The notes: a model not told the origin generated them from the letters alone. A DNA stretch of 64,000 nt from Aurantiochytrium sp. KH105 (GCA_003116975.1 BGKB01000020.1:62001-126000); one strand, 5' to 3'. Numbered from the stretch's first letter, positions 38,540 to 48,585 are shown. Translations and numbers: made by a program.

Positions 38540-39288
38540 GTCCTCGCTATGCGTAATGTAATTCGAGGGGTTTGCGTTGAGTTTTACAAATTGATCTTGC
38601 GATTCTTCTTTGTTTTTTTTATTTTGTTTTTTTTCAGTTTGCATGACCTTGAGATGGAGCGACCTGAGGCCTTTGTTCACGTGTTCGCTTCGCGCATCCC
38701 CAAAAGAAAGTTCTCACAGTCAAGGAGCTGCAATCTCGACCTGGCTGTCGATATCGATATTCTACCTCGTTGACGTTTTGTCGGTCCCCCTTAGCTGCTG
38801 CTCCCGCTCGCATCGCACTCACTGTCAGTAGGGCTACGGCAATCTTGTTGTTTTCCGTTCACACAGCCACAGCCAACGCCGGCAGCTGCAGCTGCTGCTG
38901 CAGCTGCTGCAGCTGCTACTAGGCCTACTAGCTCGCTTAACGATCACGCAAATCTCGGAGCCTCCTCGGAGGCCTTTCCTTCATTGCTTGTGAATAATAA
39001 GATTAATGGTGAGACCACCTGTAATCTTGCAAGCTATCTTTTCAGAGATGGTGCGGTCGGCAGCAGCAGAATCCAAACGAGGCCTTTCTTTGAAGCGTGC
39101 GCGCAGCAGGGTGCAAGCAACTGCAAGAGCGTCCGCGCGGCGAAAAGAAGAGGAGGGGCAGCAGACAGAGGCAGAGGAGCAGTGCGTAGGCAGGGCGAGC
39201 GCGCGGGCCGACCTCAGCTCGTGTCAAGACTCGGCACGACCGCGAATTGCTTGCTCTTCGCGGAGACGACCTCCGTGGACCTTTAAAG
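38540..39288. other. Intergenic region between TRAPPC13 and the FKBP gene
   Basis: No gene is supported. A T-rich tract (38605-38640) follows the TRAPPC13 stop. A CAGCTG/CTGCTG palindromic microsatellite at 38880-38918 runs into a TAGGCCTA octamer at 38920. The remainder is GC-rich leader sequence of the FKBP gene. Confidence 0.5.
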
Positions 39289-40272
39289 ATGGCGCTTCTC
39301 GGCGTGCGCAGGCTGGTGCAGCCATCGATCTCGGGGCGTGTGCTGGGCGCGACGATGGGACGCATGCCCTCGATGACCTCTACGGCGCGATCGACAGTGG
39401 TCGCCCGGTCCGCAGCGATGCCCGCGATGGCGCAGATGCAGCGGCGGCTCCTGAGCGGGGACTCCTCGGACGAGAGCAAGAAGCTCGTTGCGGACGATGA
39501 GATGCGCGTGAAGATGGACTACACCCTGCGACTTGCCGGCGCTGAAGAGGTGCTCGACAGCAGCGAAAAGCATGGTCCGATGTCGTTCATCCTGGGCCGT
39601 CAAGAGGTCATTCCCGGCATCGAGGACGAGGTCCGCGGCATGGAGGCCGGGGAGGAACGCACCGAGGTTCTCATCGCGCCCGAGCTGGCGTACGGCGAAA
39701 AGGACGACCGCAAGGTTGCCAAGGTGCCTTTGGATCGGCTGCCGGAGGACGTGGAGGCAGGCATGAGGCTGCAAATGTCGACGGGTCAGCAGGTCCGCGT
39801 GCAGGAGATTCTCAAGGAGGAGGAGCTGGCCGTCTTGGATTTGAATCATCCCTTGGCTGGCGAAACCCTGCGCTTTGACATTCGCGTGGTCGATGTGGAG
39901 CGCCTGCCCCCTGTGCGTGTTGATGTAACAAAGCCAGGTACCGGGTCGACAAAGCCGGAGTTGGGCGACAGTGTGACGATGCATTACACGGGACGGATTG
40001 ACGGTTCGGAGGAGCCCTTTGACTCGAGCCGGAACCGTGGCGAGCCCCTCACGTTCTCTGCGGGTCACCGTCAGCTCATTATCGGTCTCGACAATGCGAT
40101 CATGTCCATGACGACCGGAGAGCAGGCGACAGTACACCTGCCGAGCGTGCACGCCTACGGTGAGCGAGGTGCGGGCAATGGTGTCATTCCTCCCAACGCG
40201 GATTTGGTGTTTGAGGTTGAGATTCTTTCCATCGAGCCGGCCGGTAAGGAACCGTCGCCCGAAGATGCGTAA
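39289..40272 (+). CDS. Mitochondrial SlyD-type plus FKBP12-type peptidyl-prolyl isomerase fusion
   Basis: The start is ATG 39289 (327 residues). The first 60 residues are Arg/Ser/Ala/Met-rich without acids and end in QMQRRLLSGD, a typical mitochondrial presequence and cleavage context. Domain 1 (about 70-215) is SlyD-like: VKMDYTLRLAGAEEVLDSSE, PMSFILGRQEVIPGIEDEV, APELAYGEKDDRKVAKVPLD and then the inserted-flap region ending VLDLNHPLAGETLRFDIRVV, where NHPLAGxxLxF is the SlyD signature. Domain 2 (about 220-320) is FKBP12-like: VTMHYTGRIDGSEEPFDSSR, HRQLIIGLDNAIMSMTTGEQ, AYGERGAGNGVIPPNADLVF. Both are prolyl-isomerase folds and SlyD domains also act as chaperones. The metal-binding His/Cys tail of bacterial SlyD is absent. 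I infer a matrix folding helper. A bacterial-type and a eukaryotic-type domain in one chain is unusual. Confidence 0.85.
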   Translation: MALLGVRRLVQPSISGRVLGATMGRMPSMTSTARSTVVARSAAMPAMAQMQRRLLSGDSSDESKKLVADDEMRVKMDYTLRLAGAEEVLDSSEKHGPMSFILGRQEVIPGIEDEVRGMEAGEERTEVLIAPELAYGEKDDRKVAKVPLDRLPEDVEAGMRLQMSTGQQVRVQEILKEEELAVLDLNHPLAGETLRFDIRVVDVERLPPVRVDVTKPGTGSTKPELGDSVTMHYTGRIDGSEEPFDSSRNRGEPLTFSAGHRQLIIGLDNAIMSMTTGEQATVHLPSVHAYGERGAGNGVIPPNADLVFEVEILSIEPAGKEPSPEDA

Positions 40273-41136
40273 AGAATGGTAGATGATGGAGGAAGCAAAC
40301 AAGAAAGACAAAAAGGAAAAAGGGCGTGAACCGATGTACTTTTTACTCTTGAAAAGTTTTTTTTTTGTGCAGAAATCGAAACTGGGATGCAGGCCTGTGT
40401 CCCCGGATTCACTCTAACTTTAAGCAATCGTCATGATGCGAGATCAAGGGTGAGGAAAGAAGAAGAAGAAAAGTAGGTCTGGGCTTCGCGCGTGGAGCCA
40501 GCGTTTTGTTTTGTTTGTGTTTTGCAGAACTCTAATTCGGAAAAGTGGAAATGTGCTTGGGATTTCTACGAGGGAATCAAGCAAGCATGCGTATGCCTTC
40601 CATTGGCCATGGACATTACCGCACGCGAGAACAAGAATTTTACTTATTGCAAAGAAGCAGACAACATTAATGGTATTTTGGCTTCTATGCAGCAAATGGT
40701 TTGTAAGATTTTTGATGATGGATGAACAGAAAAGGAAGGGAATAGCTTTGACGAAAGAGACTTGTCCGGAATCTTGCACGCAATCGCGAAAAGCAGCTCC
40801 GGAAGAAGCTCCCGGAAAGGGGAATCTACATCCGGAACGCAAGCTGTTTAAACACGAGCGCGGCACCGACTAAAAAAAGTCTCTTGCGCCATTGCAGCGA
40901 GACACACGGGGCGCCCCTGTTGTGCGATGATGTCGAGGGTTCGGGCTACCTGGAGCGATTCTTGTTTGTTGTATTTTTTCTTCTTTTGGGGAAGGAGGAG
41001 GAGGTAGGAAGAGGAGAAGGCTTTTTTAACGTGAAGCATGTAGACTTTCCTGCAAGACTTCACTTCGCTCGGACGAACCAAGGTTCGCCTGAAAGAACCG
41101 CAAGGCGATACGCACGGGCGCAAGACACCGCGCACA
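40273..41136. other. Intergenic region between convergent FKBP and G gamma genes
   Basis: About 860 bp with no supported gene. Short open frames (for example 40492-40725) start only at non-ATG codons and show no motif. It includes a GAAGAAGAAGAA run near 40456 and a GGAGGAGGAGG run near 40995. Confidence 0.5.
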
Positions 41137-41355
41137 TTAGCCGCAGCAGCCACCGCCGCCGGTCTTGCGTGCCTGAGTGAACGGGTTGTTGGGGGTCTTG
41201 GAGACGAGCGCGTCGTAACCCTCGTTTTCCCTCACATACTTTGCGATCTCCTCGCAGCGCTCGCTCGTGGTTTGCGCGTTCTCGATGAGCTTGAGCTCCG
41301 CCTCGAGAGCGTGGAGCTCCTCGTTCAAGGACTTGAGGTCCCGGCCCATGGGCAT
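41137..41355 (-). CDS. Heterotrimeric G protein gamma subunit-like protein, 72 residues
   Basis: ATG 41355 opens a 72-residue protein, the usual size for G gamma. The first half is a helix (LKSLNEELHALEAELKLIEN) corresponding to the N-terminal coiled coil that pairs with G beta. The second half reads TSERCEEIAKYVRENEGYDA, then LVSKTPNNPFTQARK, where the NPF turn and its spacing match the G gamma-like (GGL) fold. The end is GGGGCCG rather than a CAAX prenylation box; one or both cysteines may be lipidated another way, or a short 3' exon has been missed. The frame is open far upstream (low-complexity Arg/Gly), but MPMGRDLKSL is the sensible start. It would anchor a G beta-gamma dimer at the plasma membrane. 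Upstream lies 1.8 kb of repeat-rich DNA. Confidence 0.7.
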   Translation of the reverse strand: MPMGRDLKSLNEELHALEAELKLIENAQTTSERCEEIAKYVRENEGYDALVSKTPNNPFTQARKTGGGGCCG

Positions 41356-43171
41356 CTTGCCTGTGTGTTCGCGGTACGACGTGCGCTTTTCTGCGCTGCG
41401 TTTGCAAAACGTAAGCGTATCGAGTCGTTCGTCGCCCTCCTCGTTCGTCAGTCGGCCGTTCGCCTTCCCGGACCTCCTCGCCCGCTCGCCCGCGCGCCCG
41501 CCTTCCCGCGCGCCCGCCCTCCCGCGCGCCCGCCCTCCCGCGCGTCGCGCTGCCCGCGCGCGTCCGCGTGCTCGCGCGTGCCTGCCTGTCGGCCGAGCTC
41601 GCTCCCTCCGGCTCCCCCGATCTCTCCCTTCCTCCGCGCCGCCGCCGCCGCAAGCGCCGGCGCTTGCCTCCGCCGCGCCTCGCGCCTCACCGCGTCCGCC
41701 TCGCCGCGCCCGCCCGCGCCCGCCTCCGCCGCCGCGCCCGGCACGTACGCGCTCCCTCGCTCGCTCGCTCGCTCGCTCTCTGCGGAGGCAAGACTTGCAG
41801 CTCTGCCTTCTTCTTTCCTGCCTGCCTGCCTGCTTGCTTTCTTTCCTTCCCTTCTTTCTCTCCTTCCTGTTCTTCCGCGTCTCGCTCGGCTTTCCTCGCC
41901 TCCCGCTTCTCCTTGGCCGCGCTTTGCTCCACTTCCCGCGCGCGCCTACAGTCAACTATCCACTTGCGCAAGCCCAACAGCTCCACTTCCCCCCGCCCTG
42001 GCCTGCCTGCACACACGGGCGCACACGCGCACGCTCGCACACACACGCACACGCGCGTAGACAGACAGTCTGTCTCTCTCTCACGCCACAGAGGCGCAGA
42101 GGGGGAGAGGGGCAGAGAGAGAGGCATGCGCGCGTGCCGCCCGCTCTGGCTGCAGCGAGCGCAGCTGCAGCTGGCTGCCTCCTTCGACGGGCGAGCACTG
42201 CTACGTACCCGCCCGGGGCCGGCCGCCCGCGATGCTTGCTGCCCTCGCGTGCCTGCCTGCCTTGCTTTGCTTTGCTTTGCTTTGCCTTGCGGGCTCGCCG
42301 GCCTCGGCTCCGACCGGCTGGGCGAGCGGCGCACACGTTCTTCGCCGCTGGGGCCGATGCGATGCGATGCAGGGTCGTGCGCGGCGATAACCCACTTGCG
42401 GCAGGCCCTGCAAGTGGACTTTACGTGTGCGGCGTACTGTCTGGCTGGCTTGGTGCGGTTGTAATGAGCGGTGGAAAGAATGTACAATAATAAAAAATGG
42501 GATTCATCTCCGACACTTCTTGACTCTCGCACGCAAGAGAAAGAAAGTATGATTGACTGTGAATGAATGAACGAATGAATGATGACCATGCAGAAAGAGG
42601 CTAGCGCTCGTCTCGCCTTGAACTGCTGCGACAACCTTGCAAAGCACCTCAGACTTGACATGGCACAGCGTGCCGCGCCGCAGCACGCGACAGTGGCGCG
42701 AAACTGGCGAGCGACGATGCGGCACGAGCCGACAATTTGCTTCTTCCTCGGCCCCCCTCTGCGGACTCTGTGGCCAGGCCTCCTCTCTCCGGAGTTATTG
42801 CGGGGCAGTGGTGCCAGAGGGGCATCGCGTCCGATAAGCTGAGCCCTCCCCTCCGGGTTCACTGAAGGCAAGACCGGCCAGGTGCAGATTGGACTCGACC
42901 CTTGCACCCATCGAGGCGGCCTATCGCCTGCCTGCGAAAGGGCAACTTTCACTCGCCAAAGTCCGACTTGCAGGGGACAGCGCAAGGCGCGCGCGCTTTC
43001 AGCCGTGCGGAAACTGTGGACTCACTGTCTAGTAGCAGAAACAGCAACAACCATGGCAAGCAACAATGTGTCGGAGGATGGTTTCAGACAATCATCAGGC
43101 AGGTAGTACGTACAAAAGGTATAGTATAATAATTCATCCACGGACTCTTTCTTGATCTGGCTGGCAGTCGA
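41356..43171. other. Repeat-rich region upstream of the G gamma gene
   Basis: This 1.8-kb interval has several long open frames on both strands but all are low-complexity (Arg/Ala/Pro/Ser) shadows. It contains CGCGCCCGCC repeats near 41495-41545, (CGCT)n at 41757-41782, (CCTG)n and CTTTC runs at 41815-41870, (CA)n/(CG)n near 42010-42055, CTCTCT near 42070 and (CTTTG)n at 42260-42287. The segment 42500-43171 has lower complexity bias but no gene that I can support. Confidence 0.55.
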
Positions 43172-44890
43172 TTAGTCACCGCCGGCGAGAAGGTTGACGA
43201 CGCGCTCGAGGCGACCTTGATAGCGGTCCAAGAGCTCGAGATTACGGGCATGATCGACAAAACCCATTGTCTCAAGCTCTAAAATCTGGTCAGGGTACTT
43301 TTGAGCTGCCTGAGCAGCTTCTGTTGGTGCCACGCCCTTGGCCACGAGACTATGAAAAATATGGACCTTGTCGGCCGCGGTCTCTTCCGTGGCATTGGGG
43401 CCTTTATCAACGCGCGAGGCCTCCATGGCTTTGCGCAAATTCTCCTCCTCCAACGAGCGGTCCAGCTGGGCCTCTGCTGCTTGCATAGCATCTGTAAATG
43501 TTGCTGTAGCCTTGGGTTCCGCACTGTTGCCGACGCTTCTATCTTCGTCGCTGTCGATATCTTGCAAAGGAGTTTGCGTTTCTTGTGGCGCTGCAGGAGG
43601 CCTCGATGCGGAGGCTGAAGCCGTACCGCTTTTTCCTTCCTCTGGCACGTTTTCTTCTGTTGCCTGTGAAGGTGCTTCGCCACTCGGAAAGTAGTTCCAG
43701 TTGACGAGGAGCGACTCGCGACCAGCAAATCCGAGATCAGCGAGTGAGCGCGCGGCCATTGAAACGTCGTATCGAGCTTGTGTGCGACCTGCAAGGGCTT
43801 GGACAAGATAAAATTCCGCGTTGTTTTCCATGTGGAGAGGCAAATCTGAGGGTGGCTCAGGAAGATTGATGGCGGCCCAGTCGAGTACCTGCTCGAGAGG
43901 CGTATCTGCTTGAAAGGTTCTCGTGAAGGTCTTGCCACTGGGCATGCGCAAACGCAACGGAAAGCGCTTTGGGGCACCATCGTTCTTCTTGTCGTCCTCA
44001 TCTTTGTCGGCGGTTTCAAGAACAGCTTGCTTGGCGTCGATTCTCGCGCGGCGCGCCGCAAGCCAGGTGGCGCGGTCTTCTCGGCGACGAAGCTCTTCTT
44101 CGGCGCGCTCGCTAGGCATCAAATCGACCTCGACGTCCGTGTTAAGAATGAGAATAGCCGGGTCAGGAGAAATGTGCCGCACAACGAGTTCGTACGTGAC
44201 GCCCTCGTTGCGGATTGGCACCACGTCGCCCTCGGTAAGCGTGAGCATGTCGCGAAGTGTTCGCAAAAGAACAGTTTTGATGTCAATGTTGACGACTTCG
44301 TCTTCACCGCGATGAAAGCCTTGACCTCGCGGCTGGAAGGCGACCTTGACCTTGGCATGATGCGGAAGCTGCGCAAAGCGGACACGGACCTGGCGCCCAA
44401 CCAGCCAGTCAACCTGATTACCCCCGGTAAGAGAGAGTGCGACGGCCGGTGGTACAGCGCAGCAGCCATCATCCTCGGTGAATTCGTCAACGCCACAGTG
44501 CGTGGTCACAACGCCGACCCCGTCCACATTGACAGACACTGCAAATGTCAGCGGACCCTGGACAATGTCCAGAGCGCGCTGCGCCTCGAGCGTCTCGAGC
44601 ACGCTTTTGGGCAGCACAATACGGTTGGTATCAGCCTTTGCGCGTGGTTTGACGCAGAGATTGACATCGAGTTGGATACCCTGGCTCTGCTCCTCGAGCC
44701 TTGCAGCCTCTCGCGCTTCTTGTGCGCGCGCGCGTCGGCGTTCCTCCACGAGACGTGCGACCCTTGCCTGCATAGCGTCTGCCTCGCGGCTTAATTTTTC
44801 TTGCTTGCGTTTCTTGCGCTCCACTTCGCGCTTGCGAGCGAGGCGCTCACGCTCCAGTCGCCGCGCCGAGGCGGCGAATTCGAGCTCCAT
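43172..44890 (-). CDS. UFD1-like, UBX and UBA domain protein (predicted Cdc48/p97 adaptor)
   Basis: The product is 572 residues from ATG 44890 (MELEFAASARRLERERLARK). An N-terminal basic coiled coil (to about 70) is followed by a UFD1-type N domain (about 90-265): RIVLPKSVLETLEAQ, LTFAVSVNVDGVGVVTTHCG, VRVRFAQLPHHAKVKVAFQP and LRTLRDMLTLTEGDVVPIRN. A UBX-like beta-grasp domain lies at about 310-410 (FPLRLRMPSGKTFTRTF, FQADTPLEQVLDWAAINL, SLADLGFAGRESLLVNW). The C-terminus is a UBA domain (LETMGFVDHARNLELLDRYQ, RLERVVNLLAGG). UFD1 and UBX domains both recruit the Cdc48/p97 unfoldase and UBA binds ubiquitin, so a substrate adaptor for ubiquitin-dependent extraction or degradation is the best inference. 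A (GCAAA)n-type tract lies 65-109 bp upstream of the ATG. Confidence 0.8.
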   Translation of the reverse strand: MELEFAASARRLERERLARKREVERKKRKQEKLSREADAMQARVARLVEERRRARAQEAREAARLEEQSQGIQLDVNLCVKPRAKADTNRIVLPKSVLETLEAQRALDIVQGPLTFAVSVNVDGVGVVTTHCGVDEFTEDDGCCAVPPAVALSLTGGNQVDWLVGRQVRVRFAQLPHHAKVKVAFQPRGQGFHRGEDEVVNIDIKTVLLRTLRDMLTLTEGDVVPIRNEGVTYELVVRHISPDPAILILNTDVEVDLMPSERAEEELRRREDRATWLAARRARIDAKQAVLETADKDEDDKKNDGAPKRFPLRLRMPSGKTFTRTFQADTPLEQVLDWAAINLPEPPSDLPLHMENNAEFYLVQALAGRTQARYDVSMAARSLADLGFAGRESLLVNWNYFPSGEAPSQATEENVPEEGKSGTASASASRPPAAPQETQTPLQDIDSDEDRSVGNSAEPKATATFTDAMQAAEAQLDRSLEEENLRKAMEASRVDKGPNATEETAADKVHIFHSLVAKGVAPTEAAQAAQKYPDQILELETMGFVDHARNLELLDRYQGRLERVVNLLAGGD

Positions 44891-45501
44891 CTTGCCGTGC
44901 ACGCCGGGAGAACTCTCGCCTCAGCTTGTGGTGCTTTCTCTCGTCTTCTTCTTTGGCGCTTTGCTTTGCGTTGCTTTGCTTTGCTTCGCTTCGCTTGCCT
45001 TCTTTCTTGACTCACCGGACCCAAGCCGTGATGTAGCGAGATCTTCGGGAACTCGCAGTTCAGGATAGTGCGGAGGCCGGCGGGTGTTTAGCGACACATC
45101 TGCACGCTGACGCAGGGGCTGGCAGGAGCAGCGGACAAACCATCGTAGCCCTGGTCAGCGGAGAGTGTTTCGCAGCCCTCCGCACCACAGACAAGGCTTG
45201 ATTGAACCCGTAAGAGATATGTTCACTGCAAGGAAGGCGCCAGACCTCCGAAGAGGTCGCGGATAAAAACAATACCAAAGGCGCCGAGCCTCTGCAAGGC
45301 TGGTAAGCGGCAGATCTCAACTGTTTTTAAAATAACTGGTGGTCGATTTGATCTCTCGACCCAACAAGCACGTGGAGAAATCAGTGACAGAACTTGGATT
45401 TTAGTGAATAGTAAGTGTGTGCGCTTGACCTGCGACGACGAACCCTCACGGTGCAATGAAAAGCAGTTGCCTAGTATAGGTGGCTTTGTTTTGGTAAAAT
45501 T
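44891..45501. other. Intergenic region upstream of the UFD1-UBX-UBA gene
   Basis: No gene is supported. It contains the TTTGC/GCAAA pentamer tract at 44955-44999 and otherwise unremarkable sequence. The 3' flank of the DUF2236 oxygenase gene is at its right end. Confidence 0.5.
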
Positions 45502-46737
45502 CTACCTTTGTCGAAACGATAGACGGGTGCGCCAGGCCCGGCGGAGAATGCGCCAGAGACCAAGCACGAGGAGAAGATGTCGCAAGATGTAAAGCATGCC
45601 TGTAAAGCGCCAGACAAAGACGTCATGGAAGCGCGCCAAAGACTTGCGGAGTGCAGCCTTGCGCTTGGCAGTATCCGAGTCTTTCTCGTACGCATCGCGA
45701 TCTGCCAGCAAGATGCGGCCCATGACAGCAGAGACTGTGTCGAAGCGAAAAAGCTGAATGTACAGATGCGCGACAATGCCCATACCGGGGTGCGCGACGA
45801 CGTCCGGTGTGAGCTGCTTGAGATCATATTGGGTCGAGTGTAAGTAGGTCAGAAAGAGGCCGTGCCAAAAGCCCGTGCCGAGGCCTGTTTCCATTCCAAA
45901 GCCCTCCATGGCGGTACGGCGAAGCTCGACCGTGGCAGGGCGCATCGTTTGAAATCTACGGGGTGTAAAGGCCATAAAGTCGTCGACACAGGCCCGTAGG
46001 TCCTCGAGCGAGCGACATACGTTGTACTCATCCATGATGCCCAGGTGGTAGCCGATGAGACGCCAGCAGTGGGCCATGGCTTCCGCGTCCTCTTGCGAAA
46101 TTGGTCCGGCGCCAAAGTCACGCTCGATGATGTCCATGCAAATGCCGGAAAAGCCGAGCTGGACTTCGGCCATGTCGAGCTGGCAGAGGGCGACGCCTTC
46201 GCCTTTGGTCTGATCAAAGATCTTCTTGCTGCGACGACGCGCCCATTCGTGCATGGCGCGGACGTTGGCGATTCCGCGGCGCGCCTTGGATTTGGGATCC
46301 CGCAAGGAGCTGCGGTAAAAGTCGGTCACGTAGAATCCCGTGGCACGGTAGCGTTGCATGGCCGTCTCGCCGCTCTTGGCGTAGCCATTGACAAAGAGGA
46401 TCTCTGCGAATCTGGCAATGCTGAAGCCGCTGAGCAGGGCCAGACCGAGTCCGGCAAAGCTGCGCGCGACCTGTTCTTTCCACACGACCTGCCCGCGCTC
46501 GACAAGATCCCAATCAACCCAGTCCGGTTCGGGGTCGCGAGGGAGGTTTGGTGACGTTTTGCCATGACAGACGAGCTCGCTGGTCGGGACGCGAGCCATG
46601 AGTGGGTCCGCGACGTTGAGACCTTTTGCAGGTCTCGCCATGGCAAATCTGTACGGCGCCGGTCGCATGGACGTCCTCTGATCCCAGCTTTGGATCTCCT
46701 CTGCGCTGTACGCGCACGTGTGCGCGTCCGAGTTCAT
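45502..46737 (-). CDS. mpaB/rubber-oxygenase-like (DUF2236) membrane oxygenase
   Basis: A 411-residue protein from ATG 46737. The DUF2236 fold is recognisable from LLSGFSIARFAEILFVNGY, ETAMQRYRATGFYVTDFYRS, ARRGIANVRAMHEWARRRSK, LCQLDMAEVQLGFSGICMDI, EDAEAMAHCWRLIGYHLGIM and a C-terminal HPGMGIVAHLYIQLF. Members include fungal ER-bound MpaB (oxidative cleavage of an isoprenoid chain) and bacterial latex-clearing oxygenase; both use a bound b-type haem with a His ligand. The RxxxH and HxxGY histidines here (VRAMHEW, AMAHCW, GYHLG) are candidates. A hydrophobic stretch near residue 100 and a C-terminal membrane helix (GMLYILRHLLLVLGLWRILR) fit an ER-membrane protein. The natural substrate is unknown. 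A (GCGCA)n repeat lies 52-88 bp upstream. Confidence 0.75.
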   Translation of the reverse strand: MNSDAHTCAYSAEEIQSWDQRTSMRPAPYRFAMARPAKGLNVADPLMARVPTSELVCHGKTSPNLPRDPEPDWVDWDLVERGQVVWKEQVARSFAGLGLALLSGFSIARFAEILFVNGYAKSGETAMQRYRATGFYVTDFYRSSLRDPKSKARRGIANVRAMHEWARRRSKKIFDQTKGEGVALCQLDMAEVQLGFSGICMDIIERDFGAGPISQEDAEAMAHCWRLIGYHLGIMDEYNVCRSLEDLRACVDDFMAFTPRRFQTMRPATVELRRTAMEGFGMETGLGTGFWHGLFLTYLHSTQYDLKQLTPDVVAHPGMGIVAHLYIQLFRFDTVSAVMGRILLADRDAYEKDSDTAKRKAALRKSLARFHDVFVWRFTGMLYILRHLLLVLGLWRILRRAWRTRLSFRQR

Positions 46738-47863
46738 GCTTGCCCCCCGCGGGTCTCTTTCTCGCCGCTCGCTTGGTCACCAAGTCAACGCAGCGCAGCG
46801 CAGCGCAGCGCAGCGCAGCGCAGCGTGCTAGTTCTCGCTCGCTCGCTTGCGTGTCGCGGTCAACGCCAGCTTGGGCACAGTTCGCCTCGCACGCCCGCTC
46901 GCTCGAAGCAGCTCTGCTCCGGCGCTCGCGTTCATACTAGCTGATCGCCAGATCGCGCGCATCCGAGTCCTTGGGACGAACGGCCCAATTCTCGTAGTTC
47001 CTAATCTTCGCGGCCCCTTTCGCACACCCCGGTACGCGGTATCCTTGTCAGAAAGAAAGGAGACCCGATGTTAGTGCATGCGAGGGCAGGTGCAGCGAGC
47101 GCCAAGACTGCGCTCGGCTCCGGCATGGCCTGCACCCCGGTGCTGCTGGCGGCGCCTGACAGTCTTTATCCAGCCGAGCTCGCGCGGTCGCGGTGAGTGG
47201 TACTCGCCGCGGTCCGAGCGGCCACTATGGATACGCGAGCCGTCGTTCGTGGCGCAAGACTCGTAGGCTGCGCCTCTACGCTCCGGTCCTGTTTGCCCGG
47301 ATCTGGGGTACCAGGGGGTCAATGCGCGAGTGTGCGGCCAATGCTGTTCTCGTTGCAGTTGCGCGCGGTCCTCTGCGCTTGTCGTTTTCTTCTTGCCCTA
47401 GCCGAGGCATGCGCGCCATCGAGAGGTAGCCTACGTTGCGGGGGCGCAGCCTATGGTGAGGGGCCCAGCGTCTGGTCTACGTCAAGTCGGACACTGTGAC
47501 TGTGCTCCTTCTTGCAAGATCACGCCGAGGTGTGCCCGGCATTGCCACTTGTATGTACGACACACTGGTAGAGAGGCCAAGGACGCCGTCAAACCGTCGC
47601 TTGTGACCGTGTGACCATGGATGCCGTCCCGACAAGGCACTCACAGTGTCTACTCACTGGACCTTCTTGTTCCCAGACAAAGATCACCGCCGCCGTCGCC
47701 GCCACCACCACCACCACCAAGACAATGGTTTGCCCACTATTCACACCACTCGTGGCTCACCGGGGCCAGCTAAGCTACAGCTGGCTGATTTGAGCTCTTT
47801 GGTGAGCTAAGGTTAGTTTATGGCTGTCGACTCCAACTTCAAGTTTTTTTGGCACCGAGACCG

Positions 47864-47894
47864 ACCAACCAACCAACCAACCAACCAACCAACC
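47864..47894. repeat. (CCAA)n microsatellite
   Basis: About seven uninterrupted CCAA/ACCA units after GAGACCGA and before CCACTCAACC. Confidence 0.85.
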
Positions 47895-48509
47895 ACTCAA
47901 CCAACTAACATGTAAACGCCAGCTGCAGCTGCAGCTGCTGCCAGGCGGTGACAGCTGCCAAGTAGAGATTGCTGCTAGTACAGCAGCCAGGGGGCCTTCT
48001 CATTCTACCTGCTGCTGATCCTGCTACTGCTGCTGCTGCTTGCGGTGGCCCTGCTGCAGCTAGCTGCTCATGGAGGCAGTGCCGGTGTGGCTGCCGATGC
48101 CGACAGCGCTACTGCCACTGGCCATGGTGGCACGTGAAGACATCGATAACAAGGCGACACTTGGCGCTTCGGCCAGTGAGTTGACTTGGTGCGCAGTGGA
48201 AACCAGTGTGCAAGCTAGCAGCTTCGATTGCATTCTCGAAACGCACCCGTCCATGCAGCAGCTGTGCTGGCAGCAACCGACTGCTGGCTGCAACCAGCGC
48301 ATGCAAGCAAACTCATCCATCTCACTCCTTTCATCTTTCATCCATCCTTCGCCAATGCACGCATCCGTCAATCCATCCATTTCATTCCATCCATTCCGCC
48401 GTACGTCCATTCATTTCATCGCAGCCGCCGCGCCAACCATCACCAGCCAGAGGTGGCAGCCCACAAGGCCAGCGATTTCCAATCTAACTTGCCACTGGTA
48501 CTTGCGTAA

Positions 48510-48585
48510 AAGAAAGAAGAAAAAAAAAAAAGGAAAAAAAGAAAAAAGAAAAAAAAAAGAAGAAAAAAGAAAAGAAAAGGAATGT
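48510..48585. repeat. Strand-asymmetric A/G tract
   Basis: About 75 bp composed almost only of A and G on the plus strand (AAAAGAAAGAAGAAAAAAAA-type sequence). It is followed about 245 bp later by the inverse T/C composition at 48825-48865. Confidence 0.75.

Noticed and set aside
40492-40725. 77-codon open frame after the FKBP gene
   Set aside because: It starts at GTG, has no motif and lies in a 3' flank between convergent genes.
41687-42985. 432-codon minus-strand open frame upstream of G gamma
   Set aside because: Composition is Arg/Ala/Ser low complexity over CG- and CTTTG-type repeats; no motif and no family resemblance.
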